A DNA stretch of 64,000 bases from Yponomeuta sedellus (GCA_934045075.1 OW203725.1:22141714-22205713), one strand, 5' to 3'. Shown: positions 45,031-56,084, counted from the stretch's first letter. Numbers and translations: made by a program. Notes: generated by a model from the letters alone, not told the origin.

Positions 45031-45357
45031 TACACAGTGTGGCGGACTTAATGCCTTAAGCATTTTGTTCGCAGTCAACTGCAGGAGGTAAGTTAGTCAT
45101 GCGGTGAGTTATGTATGTTATTTTACTGTGGTCTCTATTCTAAGCAGCATTTAAGGTTCATTTCAGTTTGAATATTTTGCCTAACTTCGCAAATGCACTT
45201 AAGAAATGTACGGTGTGGCGGACGTAATGCCTTAAGGATTTTGTTCGCAGTCAACTGCAGGAGGTTAGTTAAGTCATGCGGTGAGTTATGTATGTTATAT
45301 TACTATGGTCTCTATTCTAAGCAGCATTTAAGGTTCATTTCAGTTTGAATCCTTCGC
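45007..45357 (+). repeat. 176-bp tandem duplication
   Basis: Two copies (45007-45182, 45183-45357) with AACTTCGCAAATGCA...GTGTGGCGGAC...TTCGCAGTCAACTGCAGGAGG...GTCTCTATTCTAAGCAGC and about 5% divergence. The first copy starts inside the SINE-D piece. 45358-45675 is unassigned. Confidence 0.7.
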
Positions 45358-45679
45358 CTGCAGGGTTGGCAGGCCGTTGTCGTTAATGTAACAGTGTTAC
45401 TCGTCTCCTGGTTGTCGACTAATTGTTTTAGAGGCGCAAAGGGCTCCCGAATCGGCTATCAGGCCGCAAAGTCGAGTGCTGCTTTAATAATAAACTTTGA
45501 TTGCAGTCGCGGGTTTCGTGGACGATTTTTATACCACTGAAAGGGTTGTTTCAATCTTAATCTTTTTTATTTTGTGTAAATTATTTGTATTTATCTATTG
45601 ATAACTAAATGTACGTTTAGGCACGTATTAATTTATACCTTTGTAATAATCTTGTATATGTGTACATATACTTCCTTCT

Positions 45680-45818
45680 TCAATATTTAGTCCAGTCCAT
45701 CCAAAGGTTGTCTGGAAGAGATCACTTTTAGTGATAAGGCCGCCGTCTGTACTCTTAGGTTAAGAAATATCTGTGTAATTTCCATTTTTATGTACAATAA
45801 AGTGGTCTCTCTATCTAA
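45680..45818 (+). mobile_element. LINE 3' end, + copy
   Basis: AGTCCATCCAAAGGTTGTCTGG, GTGATAAGGCCGCCGTCTG, TGTGTAATTTCCATTTTTATG and TACAATAAAGTGG...CTATC. This copy allows the interrupted reverse copy at 52.0 kb to be read. Confidence 0.6.
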
Positions 45819-45832
45819 TAATGCCGCGGTCG

Positions 45833-46165
45833 CCCGTAGCCCCGGGTGCCTGAGTGATCTTTAACAATCACAAAGGTTAAGCAACATAGTGCGCGTTCAG
45901 TGCAAGGTTGGGTGACCGTCTATGACTAACGCTAGTGGCATTTTCCGAGCGGTCCCGTGCATTGCAAGGCACGTTAAGCAGTTAGTGCCGGCTGCCGTCG
46001 AAAGATGGGAGTCGTTAAGCCAAGTCAGAGGCCTTAGGGCGGGGTGAAAACTTCTGACAGTACATAGGACTATTCTTGCAAGCCTCCACCAATCTGGACT
46101 TGGTCCCCGTGGTATAGTATGGCTTATATCTTACTTAGGGAAGAAACTCGTACCCCTCGGTGGGG
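45833..46165 (+). mobile_element. 5S-like SINE (family B)
   Basis: CGTAGCCCCGGGTGCCTGAGTG, GGTTAAGCAACATAGTGCGCG, GCAAGGTTGGGTGACCG, AGTGGCATTTTCCGAGCGG, CACGTTAAGCAG and CCTCCACCAATCTGGACTTGG. A SINE-D end follows at 46183-46270. Confidence 0.65.
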
Positions 46166-46271
46166 ACATAATGGATTCATTATGAAGCCCGCGCTGGGCA
46201 CGCGTGGCCATTAGGCCCTACTCTCTCTCTCTGAAAAGGTCTGTGCCCCGCAGTGGGAGTTTGTGGGTTAC

Positions 46272-46342
46272 ATAAAAAAATGTTAAATATATTATTCTAC
46301 GACTCTTTAATCATAGAATAATATATTTAATATTTTTTATCA
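46272..46342. repeat. AT-rich hairpin
   Basis: AAAAAATGTTAAATATATTATTCTA pairs with TAGAATAATATATTTAATATTTTTT across a 13-base loop. 46343-46975 has no recognisable feature. Confidence 0.55.
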
Positions 46343-46979
46343 GAATAAGTTACCTCCTGCGGTTGGCTGGAAAAAAATGCTATAAAAATAACATGTTTAA
46401 AGTGTAGTACTTAGTTTTACAGGCCAGCGTATATTAATCTACAATTAAATGATCCTTAAAATAAGGTGTTTAAGGTTTTTGGCATACAAATAAATCGTGG
46501 ATTGTTACTTATTTATGTTATTTTTGCAATCAAGCATAACGAACTACCAAACTCGTTGACGACTCGTACCGCCATCAAAAACATGTTTATTTATTTCCAT
46601 CGATTAAACACACAATGTTAGAAATGTAACTAAACAGTTTGATGTGTAAAACTATATCGCCCGCAAACAACAAGTCTGTGAAATTGGCAATCAAAATAAG
46701 CTAGCTAACTGCCAACAATGTGCCCAAAAAACAATTCTTGCAGAGACTGGCTGAAAGTTTCAACGAACTCATGTAGTTTTCAAAACAACCGCTGCTTCCA
46801 CTGAAATCCATTTCAAACATTGTCGCAAACAACACTGCTTTTGAAACCGGTAGATATGGTAAATCCTACACCTGGATCTGCAAATAATGGACGCGATAGA
46901 TTTGCTGTCGGGGCATCGGATCAGGTACAGGGACTTGTAGTGGCCCGTTCGTTGATAAACCTTTCTGTGGAGTTCAAGC

Positions 46980-47185
46980 GCCATTCTTAGGGTTCCGTAA
47001 CTGAAAAGGAAATACGGAATAAGATCCTTATAGGATCCTATTCCGTACTTTGTTGTCCGTACGTCTATCCGTCTGTCTGTCAAGACCCCTTATCTTGGAG
47101 ACGCGTGGAGATGTCAAGTTAAAATTACAAACTGTCCGAGAAGTCGAGTCGAGAGTCCGAGTCGCACTTGATCGGTTTTTTTGCA
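46980..47185 (+). repeat. Dispersed repeat GGGTTCCGTAACTG...TCGCACTTGATCGGTTTTTTT
   Basis: CTTAGGGTTCCGTAACTGAAAAGG, TTGTCCGTACGTCTATCCGTCTGTCTG and GAGTCGCACTTGATCGG. A related end is at 54.27-54.38 kb (CGACTCGCACTTGGCCAG). I know this wording from lepidopteran repeats but not its class. Confidence 0.5.
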
Positions 47186-47314
47186 ATGCCCAAAAACAGT
47201 GTGACGTGAGGAGACATAAGTTTTTGTGGCATCTGCATACCTACCTAGCGATTAGCTATGAGCAAGATCGTTAATAAGCTTTAAGTGGAGCAAAACTCTT
47301 TCTAAGTAAAGCGA

Positions 47315-47460
47315 ATATTTATGACGTTGATGAAGCGAAGGTATCTGTTTGAATCGTGGCAAGTGGCTGTTTCTGTCTCTGCCTACCCCTCTGGGCTATC
47401 CCAGAGGGGTAGGCAGAGACAGAAACAGCCTCACGCTTCTATAAGCGTGAGGTTAGTTAG
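47315..47460. mobile_element. RTE-type LINE end, palindromic
   Basis: GTTGATGAAGCGAAGG...CTGTTTCTGTCTCTGCCTACCCC is followed by its reverse complement GGGGTAGGCAGAGACAGAAACAG, making a hairpin of about 30-bp arms. Confidence 0.55.
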
Positions 47461-47504
47461 ATCTGAGATTTTCGCATTTAGCCTCATAGTTGGGCCGTTG
47501 TACT

Positions 47505-47685
47505 AGACACTAGGGTTTCCATACGATGTTTTCCTTCAAGTCAGCGAGTGGCATTGCTACTATAACTTAAAAATGTACATAATTTAAGAAACAATGTCAT
47601 TGGTACATCTCAAACCCACGACCTCCCGATTGAGGAGCCGGTATTCTACACCGCTCCGCTACCACCGCTTCTCAGGCGTTAGGTT
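47505..47685 (-). mobile_element. SINE family D
   Basis: TAGGGTTTCCATACGATGTTTTCC, AGCGAGTGGCATTGCTAC, GTCATTGGTACATCTC, then the tRNA-like head with CCACGACCTCCCGATTG...GCTCCGCTACCACCGC. 47690-47930 is unassigned. Confidence 0.5.
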
Positions 47686-47931
47686 ATATATGCATGTATG
47701 TGAATATTTTTAGATACATTTCGATGGGCGAAAACCACGACACCGACCCTACATGTTACGTGAAAACCGGCTCCGGAAAAATATCGAAACACGTCATGTT
47801 ACAATTTCATACGAAGCCTTAGATGGGGTCCCCGGGGTGCCCGGTCTGTCACGTTTAGAATTACCTCCGAAGCTTGTTGGTCTGGATAAATATAAAGGAG
47901 GACTGCTTGAAATTTGAGTCTTCATTTGTTA

Positions 47932-48165
47932 TCAACCCTTGTATGTCCCCACTGCTGGGGCACGGGTCTCTTCCTGCATCGCAGGAAGGTTATGCCATAC
48001 TCCACCACGGGGGCCATACTAACGTGCCGTGCTTCGCAAGGCGCGTTAAGCCGTTGGTGCCGGCTGTCATATAATGGCAGTCGTTAAGCCATGTCAGAGG
48101 CCTTATGAGCGGCTTGATAACTTCTGACAGTAAGGCCCGCCACTGTCTTACATTCCTCCACCAAC
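47932..48165. mobile_element. 5S-like SINE (family B), internally inverted
   Basis: The first 80 bp are reverse-strand 3' half (GTATGTCCCCACTGCTGGGGC...CCACCACGGGGGCC); the rest is forward (CGTGCTTCGCAAGGCGCG...GGCAGTCGTTAAGCC...GGCCCGCCACTG...CCTCCACCAACC). 48166-48562 has nothing recognisable. Confidence 0.6.
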
Positions 48166-48562
48166 CGAAAGGATAATACCTTCAGGAGTTAATTCTATAC
48201 TTTAACTGTCGCTTGAAGAAATCATTTTTCAAAAGAAAACCATGAATTTCTAACAACTTTTGAAAATTGACGAAAGCGCGGGCTGTAGTTTGTTTTTTGT
48301 ATGGATTCCTTTTTTTTATTCAGCAGCGACCCGACCATAGGCCGTCGTACCAGCCAGTCTTTATGCAAACAATATTTGCGTTCGAAAGAGAATTAAAAAA
48401 CTTTTCCAACACACCCTTCGAGCCGTTTGTGCAGCACTGGTACCACGGTGGAACTCTTACTCGTAAATAACGGGATATTTCAAGTTCTCCATTGTACGAG
48501 ATGAGCGAAGCCAAAGTAAAAAAACACAAATAAATGACTGTTTTCGAAACACAATCGTTATC

Positions 48563-48925
48563 GTTATCAACCTTTGTATGTCCCCACTACTGGGGCACGG
48601 GTCTCTTCCTGCATCGCAGGAAGGTTAGGCCATACTCCACCACGGGACCAAGTCCGGGTTGGTGGAGGATTATAAGACATTGGCGGGCCTTACTGTCAGA
48701 AGTTATCAAGCCGCCCATAAGGCCTCTGACATGGCTTAACGACTGCCATTACATGACAGCCGGCACCAACGGCTTGACGTGCCTTGCGAAGCACGAACGC
48801 GCTCGGAAAAATGCCACTAGCCGTGGTCATGAGACGGTCACCCATCCTGTACCTGACCGCGCCTGTTTTAGCTTAACTCAAGTGATTGTTTCCAATCACT
48901 CGGTTTGCCTAGGCCATGAGAGCTT
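48563..48925 (-). mobile_element. 5S-like SINE (family B), full-length reverse copy
   Basis: Best reference copy in the window, from TATCAACCTTTGTATGTCCCC to CTAGGCCATGAGAGC. The 174-residue frame at 48534-49058 is a reading of this repeat. Confidence 0.7.
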
Positions 48926-49089
48926 CGCACAAATATACCAGCTAAATATATTTATAAATTTGAATTTGGAATTCTTAACCAAAGAGGAGATATTTAAGGT
49001 CAAAGTGGCCAGTACGACGAAACGCCAATTTTACCATACATCTGTAAGCGCAGCGTAGGATGACCAGCCACAAGATAAGTAAAAAAAAA

Positions 49090-49312
49090 TAATAATCATA
49101 GACATATTACACAGATCTCGTTAGCCCTTTACTAAGTACAGCTAAATGACTTGTGTTAAAGGTGCTAACTCGACGATAGATTTAATACAATAAATACATA
49201 GATAACATCCAAGACCCGAGACAAACTAGAAAAGTTCGTTTCCTAGTTTGACCCGGCCGGGGATCGAACCCAAGACCTTCGAGGTCATCTCACCATCTTT
49301 GGCGACCGTGGC
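49090..49312 (-). mobile_element. tRNA-derived SINE (family G), reverse copy
   Basis: AGATCTCGTTAGCCC, TGCTAACTCGACGATAG, CAAGACCCGAGACAAACTAG, GACCCGGCCGGGGATCGAACCC, then a degraded head ending GTGGCCGCC. 48926-49089 holds only short RTE-like words. Confidence 0.6.
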
Positions 49313-49438
49313 CGCCAAAGATGGACAGATGACCTCATCCAAGTGGCAATAAAACGCTGGATGCAAGCCGCTTTCGACCGGTCGTTTTGGAAATCCACGG
49401 AGGAGGCCTATGTCCAGCAGTGGACTTCTTGTGCCTGA
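49313..49438 (+). pseudogene. RTE-like retrotransposon C-terminus, 41 aa
   Basis: An uninterrupted reading RQRWTDDLIQVAIKRWMQAA...DRSFWKSTEEAYVQQWTSCA ends in TGA and matches the usual last 40 residues of RTE-type reverse-transcriptase polyproteins as I know them (RRWxDDLxxVAGxxWMQxAxDRxxWRxxxEAYVQQW). All upstream domains are absent and it starts directly at the SINE-G border. 49440-49790 holds nothing recognisable. Confidence 0.65.
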
Positions 49439-49861
49439 ATGATAACGATGATGATCTTTCAAAATAACCCTGTATAGACTACTGTCAAGCGCACGAACAT
49501 TTTCCTATATCAAGAGACACTCACCAACATTTTCCACTCCAATATTGGAATGCAGTTCCTGTAGGTACTACTCAGGGTGACGCCGGCCAATAAAGTCGTG
49601 CAGCCAACGACATATTCCCTGAAAGCACCCATTTCTTCCCGTACTTTAGGTCTGCCTTATACGACTTTACCTATCCTGTTTTGACACGATATGACTCAGA
49701 TTTTTTGTCACGCTTATTTTATTTGCTTGTTGGTGTGATGAAAATAAGTAATATTTTCTGAAGTCTATTGGTATGTGATAAAGATCTCATTCTCTAGTAC
49801 TCTCTCTCTGAGAGAAGGCTTGTGCCCTGCAGTGAAATGATTATAGGCTACAAAAAGAATA

Positions 49862-50650
49862 TAGTTGTACTATTTTTATTTTTAATGCACTAACCCGTGC
49901 TAAGGACAAATTTAAAAACCTATTTAGAGGCTAAAAATTTCACCCATGCCGGGATTCGAACCCGCAACCTCTGGCTATCCGTGCCAGCGCTCTACCAATT
50001 GAGCGACTCACCGGCATCTGTGAAATTCCTAACCTCTTTACACTATTCTCTGTATTACGTACAGGCAGCGACATCTGGCTTAAGCAAATTGCATCACTTA
50101 CAGCGCCGACTACCTACTTTGCAGTTAGGTTTTACATCGGAACGATATCACTGTACCCACATGATTATACTATTTTTATTTTAAATGCACTAACCCGTGC
50201 TAAGGAACAAATTTAAAAACCTATTTAGAGGCTAAAAATTTCACCCATGCCGGGATTCGAACCCGCAACCTCTGGCTATCCGTGCCAGCGCTCTTTCCAA
50301 CTGAGCTAATGGGCGACTCACCGCCGACTAAATAGGTTTTTAAAATTGTCCTTAGCACGGGTTAGTGCATTAAAAATAAAAATAGTGTAATCATGTGGGT
50401 ACAGTGATATCGTTCCGATGTTAAAACCTAACTGCAAAGTAGGTAGTCGGGGCTGTAAGTAATGCAATTTGCTTAAGTCAGATGTCACTGCCTGTACGTA
50501 ATACAGAGAATAGTGTAAAGAGGTTAGAAATTTCACTGATGCCGGTGAGTCGCCCATTGGCTCAATTGGTAGAGCGCTGGCACGGATAGCCAGAGGTTGC
50601 GGGTTCAAATCCCGGCATGGGTAAAATTTTTAGCCTCTTAATAGGTTTTT
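49862..50650. mobile_element. SINE-A cluster: two reverse copies joined to one forward dimer unit
   Basis: A reverse copy (49862-50160; head 49949-50003, truncated by a deletion), a second reverse copy (50167-50325; head 50250-50318) and, after a short joint CGCCGACTAAATAGG, a forward copy (50328-50650; head 50552-50622). The block is therefore largely palindromic. Target duplication not resolved. Confidence 0.7.
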
Positions 50651-50651
50651 C

Positions 50652-50990
50652 GCGATTATTTAATATGTAAAACTTTATTTCCCGACTTTTCGGCGTAACA
50701 GTTGCCGTGGTAACGGGAAGACTGAAGTGGCGAGTACAGTCAATTGTTGTGAGCGGTCACTTTTAGTTTTCCGCAGTTGGGCGATACACAACACTCACTA
50801 CGCCCACGGACAGGTTCGATGATAAGGCGCGTGATTTGTATTTAGTTAGCACTGGATTCAAAGAAGCTTGAAACGGTCCTCTCTCTGTTGAAATTCTTGT
50901 GTTTTTTGAGTATGAGTATCGTGAATCTTAAAAACCTATTTACAGGCTAAAATTGTCCTCAGCACGGGTTAGTGCAACAAAAAAAATATA
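50652..50990 (+). repeat. CGACTTTTCGGC repeat with SINE-A end fragments
   Basis: GCGATTATTTAATATG, CCCGACTTTTCGGC, GTTGCCGTGGTAACGGGAAGACTG, TTAGCACTGGATTC and CTCTCTCTGTTGAAATTC are shared with 17.7-18.3 kb. SINE-A end pieces AAAAACCTATTTACAGGC and GTCCTCAGCACGGGTTAGTGC close it. 50991-51158 is unassigned. Confidence 0.5.
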
Positions 50991-51158
50991 ATTAGTTTAG
51001 TGATTCATTAAAAAATACTTTAAAAAAAGGATGGCATTACCTTTGTGTCTGAGGTGATCGTACTGATCTGATAATGGACATTAGACACTGACTAAAACAA
51101 GCCCCCACCCCCAAAACTAAATCTTAAACTGACAGTAGTCATAAAGGATTTTTAGTTG

Positions 51159-51390
51159 TTAATGATGTCTGGAATTAAAGCCAGTACAATGGATGAGTTC
51201 TATGTTTTACAACTATTATGTAAACTTAGTGTATTAAGGATTTTGAAAAGAATAAGTTTGGATTTTCTTGTCCATTTTTTCTCGAAAGTAATCTAGATTT
51301 TGAAATGGACACCTAGTTTGAATTGTAACGTTCATTAAGCCGCAGTTTCTGCGCTACTTTGAATAAAACCTTTTCATTTAATTTTTGTAA
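51159..51390 (+). mobile_element. LINE-J 3' UTR copy
   Basis: AAGCCAGTACAATGGATGAG, TTTTGAAATGGACACCTAG, TTCATTAAGCCGCAGTTTC and GAATAAAACCTTTTCATTT. Confidence 0.65.
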
Positions 51391-51428
51391 AGCGATAACT
51401 ATAAAAGGGTAAACAATACAAAGATATG

Positions 51429-51520
51429 TCGCCAACAAATGAAACAAATCGTTGAAGTTGGTAGCACAGAATAGATTACAAATCGCCAACAAATGACATA
51501 AATCGTTGAAATTGGGAGCA
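51429..51520 (+). repeat. 55-bp tandem duplication
   Basis: GCCAACAAATGA(A/C)A...AATCGTTGAA(G/A)TTGG(T/G)AGCAC twice. 51521-51845 is unassigned. Confidence 0.55.
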
Positions 51521-51845
51521 CTAGCGCACGATGATTCAGAACTCAAACCCTCAACAATAGAATCCTAAACTACCCGCGACAGGTGCTTTTACACCCCGCG
51601 AGCTCAAGTGGAATTGCGCCGGGATCCTTCGATATTGAATTGTAAATAAATTTAACGGCAAAAGTCTCGGGATGGGGAAATGCATTCGCGGTGACACCTC
51701 CGGGTGAGCTGGTTGCATGTGGTACCGTAAATAAGATTGCGAAAGTGGATCAGTCGATCTTCAATATTTTTAACCGCCTTCGAAAAGAAGGTTTTATAAT
51801 TTCTTATGTAATGTTCTGTGACACCTTCGTGTCCACACATTTCAC

Positions 51846-51980
51846 TCGTTTTCGGGCAATAATTTCTCCCGCGGATTGGCAATTTCAAGCGCTAAGGTAT
51901 TTGAACACGTCACACACTCGGGTTTCCTCACGATGTTTTCCTTCACAATTGGCGAATGGTATTGCTGCTACAATACTAGA
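51846..51980 (-). mobile_element. SINE family D body fragment
   Basis: CTCCCGCGGATTGGCAATTTCAAGCGC, ACTCGGGTTTCCTCACGATG, ATTGGCGAATGG. Confidence 0.55.
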
Positions 51981-51984
51981 GAGA

Positions 51985-52225
51985 TAGAGATAGATAGATA
52001 AAGAACACTTTATTGTAAAAACCTATTTAGAGGCTAAAAATTCCACCCATTCAAACCCGCGACCTCTGGCTATCCGGCTATCCAGAGGTCGCGGGTTCGA
52101 ATCTCGGCATGGGTAGAGTTTTTAGCCTCTAAATAGGTTTTTAAATTTGTCCTTAGCACGGGTTAGTGGATTAAAAAGAATATAAACACTTAATTGTACA
52201 TAAAAATGGAAATTACACAGATATT
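51985..52225 (-). mobile_element. LINE 3' end, - copy, split by SINE-A
   Basis: GATAGATAGATAAAGAACACTTTATTGTA is interrupted and resumes as TTGTACATAAAAATGGAAATTACACAG; joined, they are the reverse complement of the LINE end at 45.75 kb. Confidence 0.7.
52018..52184. mobile_element. Palindromic SINE-A with 14-bp target duplication
   Basis: A reverse half (AAAAACCTATTTAGAGG...CGCGACCTCTGGCTATCC) is joined to a forward half (GGCTATCCAGAGGTCGCGGG...CTCTAAATAGG...GCACGGGTTAGTGG). Flanked by AACACTTTATTGTA (52004-52017) and AACACTTAATTGTA (52185-52198). Confidence 0.8.
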
Positions 52226-52445
52226 ACTACTAGACTTGGCCCCTGCGGTGAAGTATAGCCTATACTTACCTAAGGGAAGAGACCCGTGCCCCTCGGTGTT
52301 GCTGATGATTGCTCCTAAAACTTCACAAATGGCCATAACTAAGAAAGCAAAGTCATTGGTACATCGAACCTGGATCTCCCGCTTACCGCCCATACTCTCT
52401 CTGAGAGAAGGCCTGTGCCCTGCAGTGGGATGTTGTAGGGTACAT
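52226..52445. mobile_element. 5S-like SINE fragment and SINE-D fragment
   Basis: GACTTGGCCCCTGCGGTG...GAAGAGACCCGTGCCCC (family B 3' part, to about 52305), then AAAGTCATTGGTACATCG and CTCTCTGAGAGAAGGCCTGTGCCCTGC (family D). A TTTA/TTTC simple repeat follows at 52455-52495. Confidence 0.5.
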
Positions 52446-52582
52446 CAAACATGTATTATAATTTATTTATTTATTTCTTTCTTTCTTTCTTTCAAAAACA
52501 CTTACAACTATCATTACTATTGCGATAGTGAAGCACTTAAATCATATTGTTATTTGAACTAAATTATAAATAGTTACATGTT

Positions 52583-53089
52583 ATACTATTTTTATTTTTA
52601 ATGCACTAACCCGTGCTAAGGACAAATTAATACAGAGATTAGTGTAAAGAGGTTCGAAATTTCACTGATGCCGGTGAGTCGCCCATTGGCTCAGTTGGTA
52701 GAGCGCTGGCACGGATAGCCAGAGGTTGCGGGTTCGAATCCCGGCATGGGTGAAATTTTTAGCCTCTAAATAGGTTTTTAAATTTGTCCTTAGCACGGGT
52801 TAGTGCATTAAAAATAAAAATAGTATAATCATGTGGGTACAGTGATATCGTTCCGATGTAAAACCTAACTGTAAAGTAGGTAGTCGTGGCTGTAAGTGAT
52901 GCAATTTGCTTAAGCCAGATGTCGCTGCCTGTACGTAATACAGAGAATAGTGTAAAGAGGTTCGAATTTTCACTGATGCCGGTGAGTCGCCCATTGGCTC
53001 AATTGGTAGAGCGCTGGCACGGATAGCCAGAGGTTGCGGGTTCGAATCCCGGCATGGGTGAAATTTTTAGCCTCTAAATAGGTTTTTTA
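52583..53089 (+). mobile_element. SINE-A dimer with inverted 5' tail and 11-bp target duplication
   Basis: Starts with an inverted tail piece (TTTAATGCACTAACCCGTGC), then two forward units with heads at 52680-52751 and 52989-53060, 309 bp apart as in the 7.5-kb array. Flanked by AGTTACATGTT (52572-52582) and AGTTACAAGTT (53090-53100). 53101-53540 is AT-rich with a GAATT run and no gene. Confidence 0.75.
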
Positions 53090-53542
53090 AGTTACAAGTT
53101 GATTAAAAATTTAAAACAATAAAATCGCACAAATACAAATTTAAATAATATACACATGTCAATAAAAAATACATAAATTCATAAAAATATTATTAATTCA
53201 TACACTTCAATAAAATAAAAAAAAATCAATCATAAAGAAATGAATTGAATTGAATTGAAAAAATACACTGCAAAGGTTCAATGGTACCATAAAATACAAA
53301 GTGCAGCTATTGTAAATTCATTCAGAGTACAATTAAAAAGGTCAATGGTCTCCGAAATATAAGTAAATGTAAGTTTCTCTCTTTCATTCTTCTTAGCGGA
53401 TCGATGGCCAGCCATCGTGGTGAAAGTATTTGCCAATCAGCGTTTGGACTCGCTGCTTGAATCTTTAATTAATAATTTAGGAAAATTTAGGTAATTTAGG
53501 AAATAGGAAATTGTTCAAACCTCGATTCGGTCCTGCGACGAC

Positions 53543-53735
53543 GACCTCTGTGGCGCAGCGGTAGCGCTTGCAAGAGGTCCCGGGTTCGAACCCCGGCTGG
53601 GGACAAAGCAAACCCCCAGATCTTGGATGTTTACATATTTGTGATGTCGTTGTTTCTGGTTCCCACGACACATGGTATACTAGTGTGGGGCCTGAAGCAA
53701 TGTATGTGCCTGTATGTAAGTGTTATAAATGCTAT
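53543..53735 (+). mobile_element. tRNA-derived SINE (family F), forward copy
   Basis: Head CGACCTCTGTGGCGCAGCGGTAGCGC...GTCCCGGGTTCGAACCCCGGC with good A and B boxes, then CAGATCTTGGATGTTTACAT, TGTCGTTGTTTCTGGTTCCC and GCCTGAAGCAATGTATGTG. Confidence 0.7.
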
Positions 53736-53782
53736 TTGAAATTCCTTTACGTAAAAGGAAAATTAATGTATTTAAAATGTCC

Positions 53783-54000
53783 TTTATAGCCAGTACAATG
53801 TATGAGTTCTATGTTTATAATAATTATGTAAACTATGTTAATTAAGGACTTTGAAAAGACTAAGTTTGGAGTTTTTTTGTCCATTTTTTCTCCAAAATGA
53901 TCTAGATTTTGAAATGGACACCTAGTTTGAATTGTAACGTTCATTAAGACGCAGCTTCTGCGCTACTTTGAATAAAACCTTTTCATTTCATTTCATTTCT
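53783..54000 (+). mobile_element. LINE-J 3' UTR copy
   Basis: ATAGCCAGTACAATGTATGAG to GAATAAAACCTTTTCATTTC, the best-preserved uninterrupted copy in the window. Confidence 0.7.
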
Positions 54001-54493
54001 TTGTTTTATTAATTATCAAATTCTCAGGCCGAATTTATCAACAGTATAATTAGGGTTTTATAGCACAAAAGGATAATAAAAATTGGAAATTAAAACCGTG
54101 TACTGAACCTTGAAGTGGTGAAAAAACCATTCTTCGAATTTAACGCAAGTTAATCAAACTTAAACAAGTATACGACGATTTTCTTACACTACAAATACAA
54201 AAAAAGTCGGAATACATTCGTAATTAAATAATTTTAAAAAAGTCTTTTAAGTTCGAGAAAAGTTTGGAAATACTGAGAGACTCGATTCTTAAACTATTTA
54301 TTATAATATGTAAGTACCTACCTAGAAATTTGTACAGAACCCTCAGTAGGTGCGTGCGACTCGCACTTGGCCAGTTTTTTTTTAATCACTAAAAATTGTA
54401 GGTCGTGCGAGCGAATGGCTTGAGAGATGTAACATCAGCCTTAAGTAGAGTGCAATGTAATGTCAAAGTGCTGTAGCCTGTACCTAATCTCTA

Positions 54494-54772
54494 TTGAGAG
54501 CTCGTTACAGAGAATTCCACCTACTTCACATCCATCAGCTTAGCGCACTTTCAATAAGCATTTCCAGAAGGTACATTAGACCTCCCGCTCCCGCTCCCGT
54601 CCTTTTATTCGACTCTCGGCCTTATGCTGAAAGTGATAAGATTTATGTTGCCTTACCAAGCGAGGTCAATCCTAAAGTCGACGTTCAAATGCGTGAGCTC
54701 TACGCAGTTGCTTTACGAGTGACTTTGCAACGAAGATTCAAATTTTCATCTGCTGCCGAATGTATTTACTAG
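54494..54772 (+). other. Unrecognised open frame, 92 codons
   Basis: The stretch is open from a TTG-type start; the first ATG lies much later. Composition is not clearly coding, no splice signals or motifs are visible, and I do not recognise the product. Listed because it lies in a region free of known repeats (54390-55240). Most likely chance. Confidence 0.15.
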
Positions 54773-55539
54773 AATATAGAAAAGTGGTCGGGGTAATTTA
54801 AAGCGTGCCACCCTTACGTGGAAGTGTGGTGTAAAAATGGAGTATTCTCTTTCGTGAGTGACACGTCGCATGTTTCAGACACGTGTTTATCATGACCAAA
54901 AAAACAGGTTCCATTAAAATAAATAATACGTTACTTTAACTTTGTTGAACCTTTAATGAATGGGGGCACCACAAATTAATTAGCGATTCTGTACAAACGG
55001 TATTATCCCGTATTTTTATGCAGGTACCCTTACTTGAGTTTATATGCATACTTACTAAAGTACTTATACTTGAGTTTTGGTGCAGCCATTTGTATCTAAT
55101 TTTTTCTCTAATTTAAACTTGTTATTTAAGTCATCTGGAGACTTAAATAGTCGAAAAAGTTAGGATTGCAGAATAATATTTGATCAGGAATATGGAAACC
55201 CGAATACCTATAAATAATTATACAAATGATTATATTCTTTTTGTTGCACTAACCCGTGCTAAGGATAATTTTACCAAGTAAAATATTCATAAGCACGGAC
55301 TGTACTGAATAAGTAAAAAATAAAACAAAATCAAATTATAGTTATTGACTGGTTTTATTGTGAAAATTTGTCACAGAGAAAAAAAACAACCACGATTATT
55401 TATAATAATATAAATTATAATAGTAATTTATTTCAGTCAAAAGCACCCGTATACAAATATAAATAATTATTATACAAAACTAAACAACAAAAATGTGACA
55501 TATCACCTGAAGGCAAAAATTTTGTCAAAAATTATAAGA

Positions 55540-55590
55540 TAACATAAAAATATTCTTTTTTGTACACCAGAGCACATAATTATCTTTTAA
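55540..55590 (-). mobile_element. LINE 3' end fragment
   Basis: AAGATAACATAAAAATATTC...TTGTACACCAGAGCACATAA, as at 26.5 kb. 54780-55540 and 55591-55750 show only a short SINE-A tail word near 55250. Confidence 0.45.
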
Positions 55591-55751
55591 TATATCCTCC
55601 CCAATAAGACTAAAACATTATTTCTTAAAGTTCTATGGCTTTATTCGCAATGCATTACCTCGTACCGCAATACCGAGCGCCGGCTGAAGTAATGGGTTAT
55701 TTCAGTGTAACCGCGTTTCTAACAATTTTCTACGTTACGAACTTTATCGTG

Positions 55752-55990
55752 GGTACGATCGATCGTGGGTTCTAATCCCGGTATGTACCAATGACTTTGT
55801 TTAGTAAGTACATTTGTGAAATTATAGTAGCAATATCACTTGCTAACTGTGAAAGAAAACATCGTGAGCAAACCTGAATGTCTGAGATTTAAACTACCTC
55901 AGCGCTTGAAATTGCCAATCCGCGGTGGGCACGCGTGGTAATTAAGCCCCTCTCTGTCTGGGAGATGGCCTGTGCCTAGTAGGGGGACAT
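55752..55990 (+). mobile_element. SINE family D, forward copy
   Basis: CGTGGGTTCTAATCCCGG (B box), ACCAATGACTTTGTTTAG, GTGAAATTATAGTAGCAATA, GTGAAAGAAAACATCGTGAGC, TTGAAATTGCCAATCCGCGG and GGCCTGTGCC. It gives the reference order of this family. Confidence 0.65.
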
Positions 55991-56084
55991 ATAATAACAT
56001 AAAATAAACAAAGTGTACAAGCGCGGCCGGCGAAACCCAGACAACCTACTCCGATACTTCCCGCCGTTTTATTTTAAGCCTATA

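Noticed and set aside
48534..49058. 174-residue open frame
   Set aside because: Reading through a full-length 5S-like SINE; similar frames appear at 12338 and 27086 where other copies lie.
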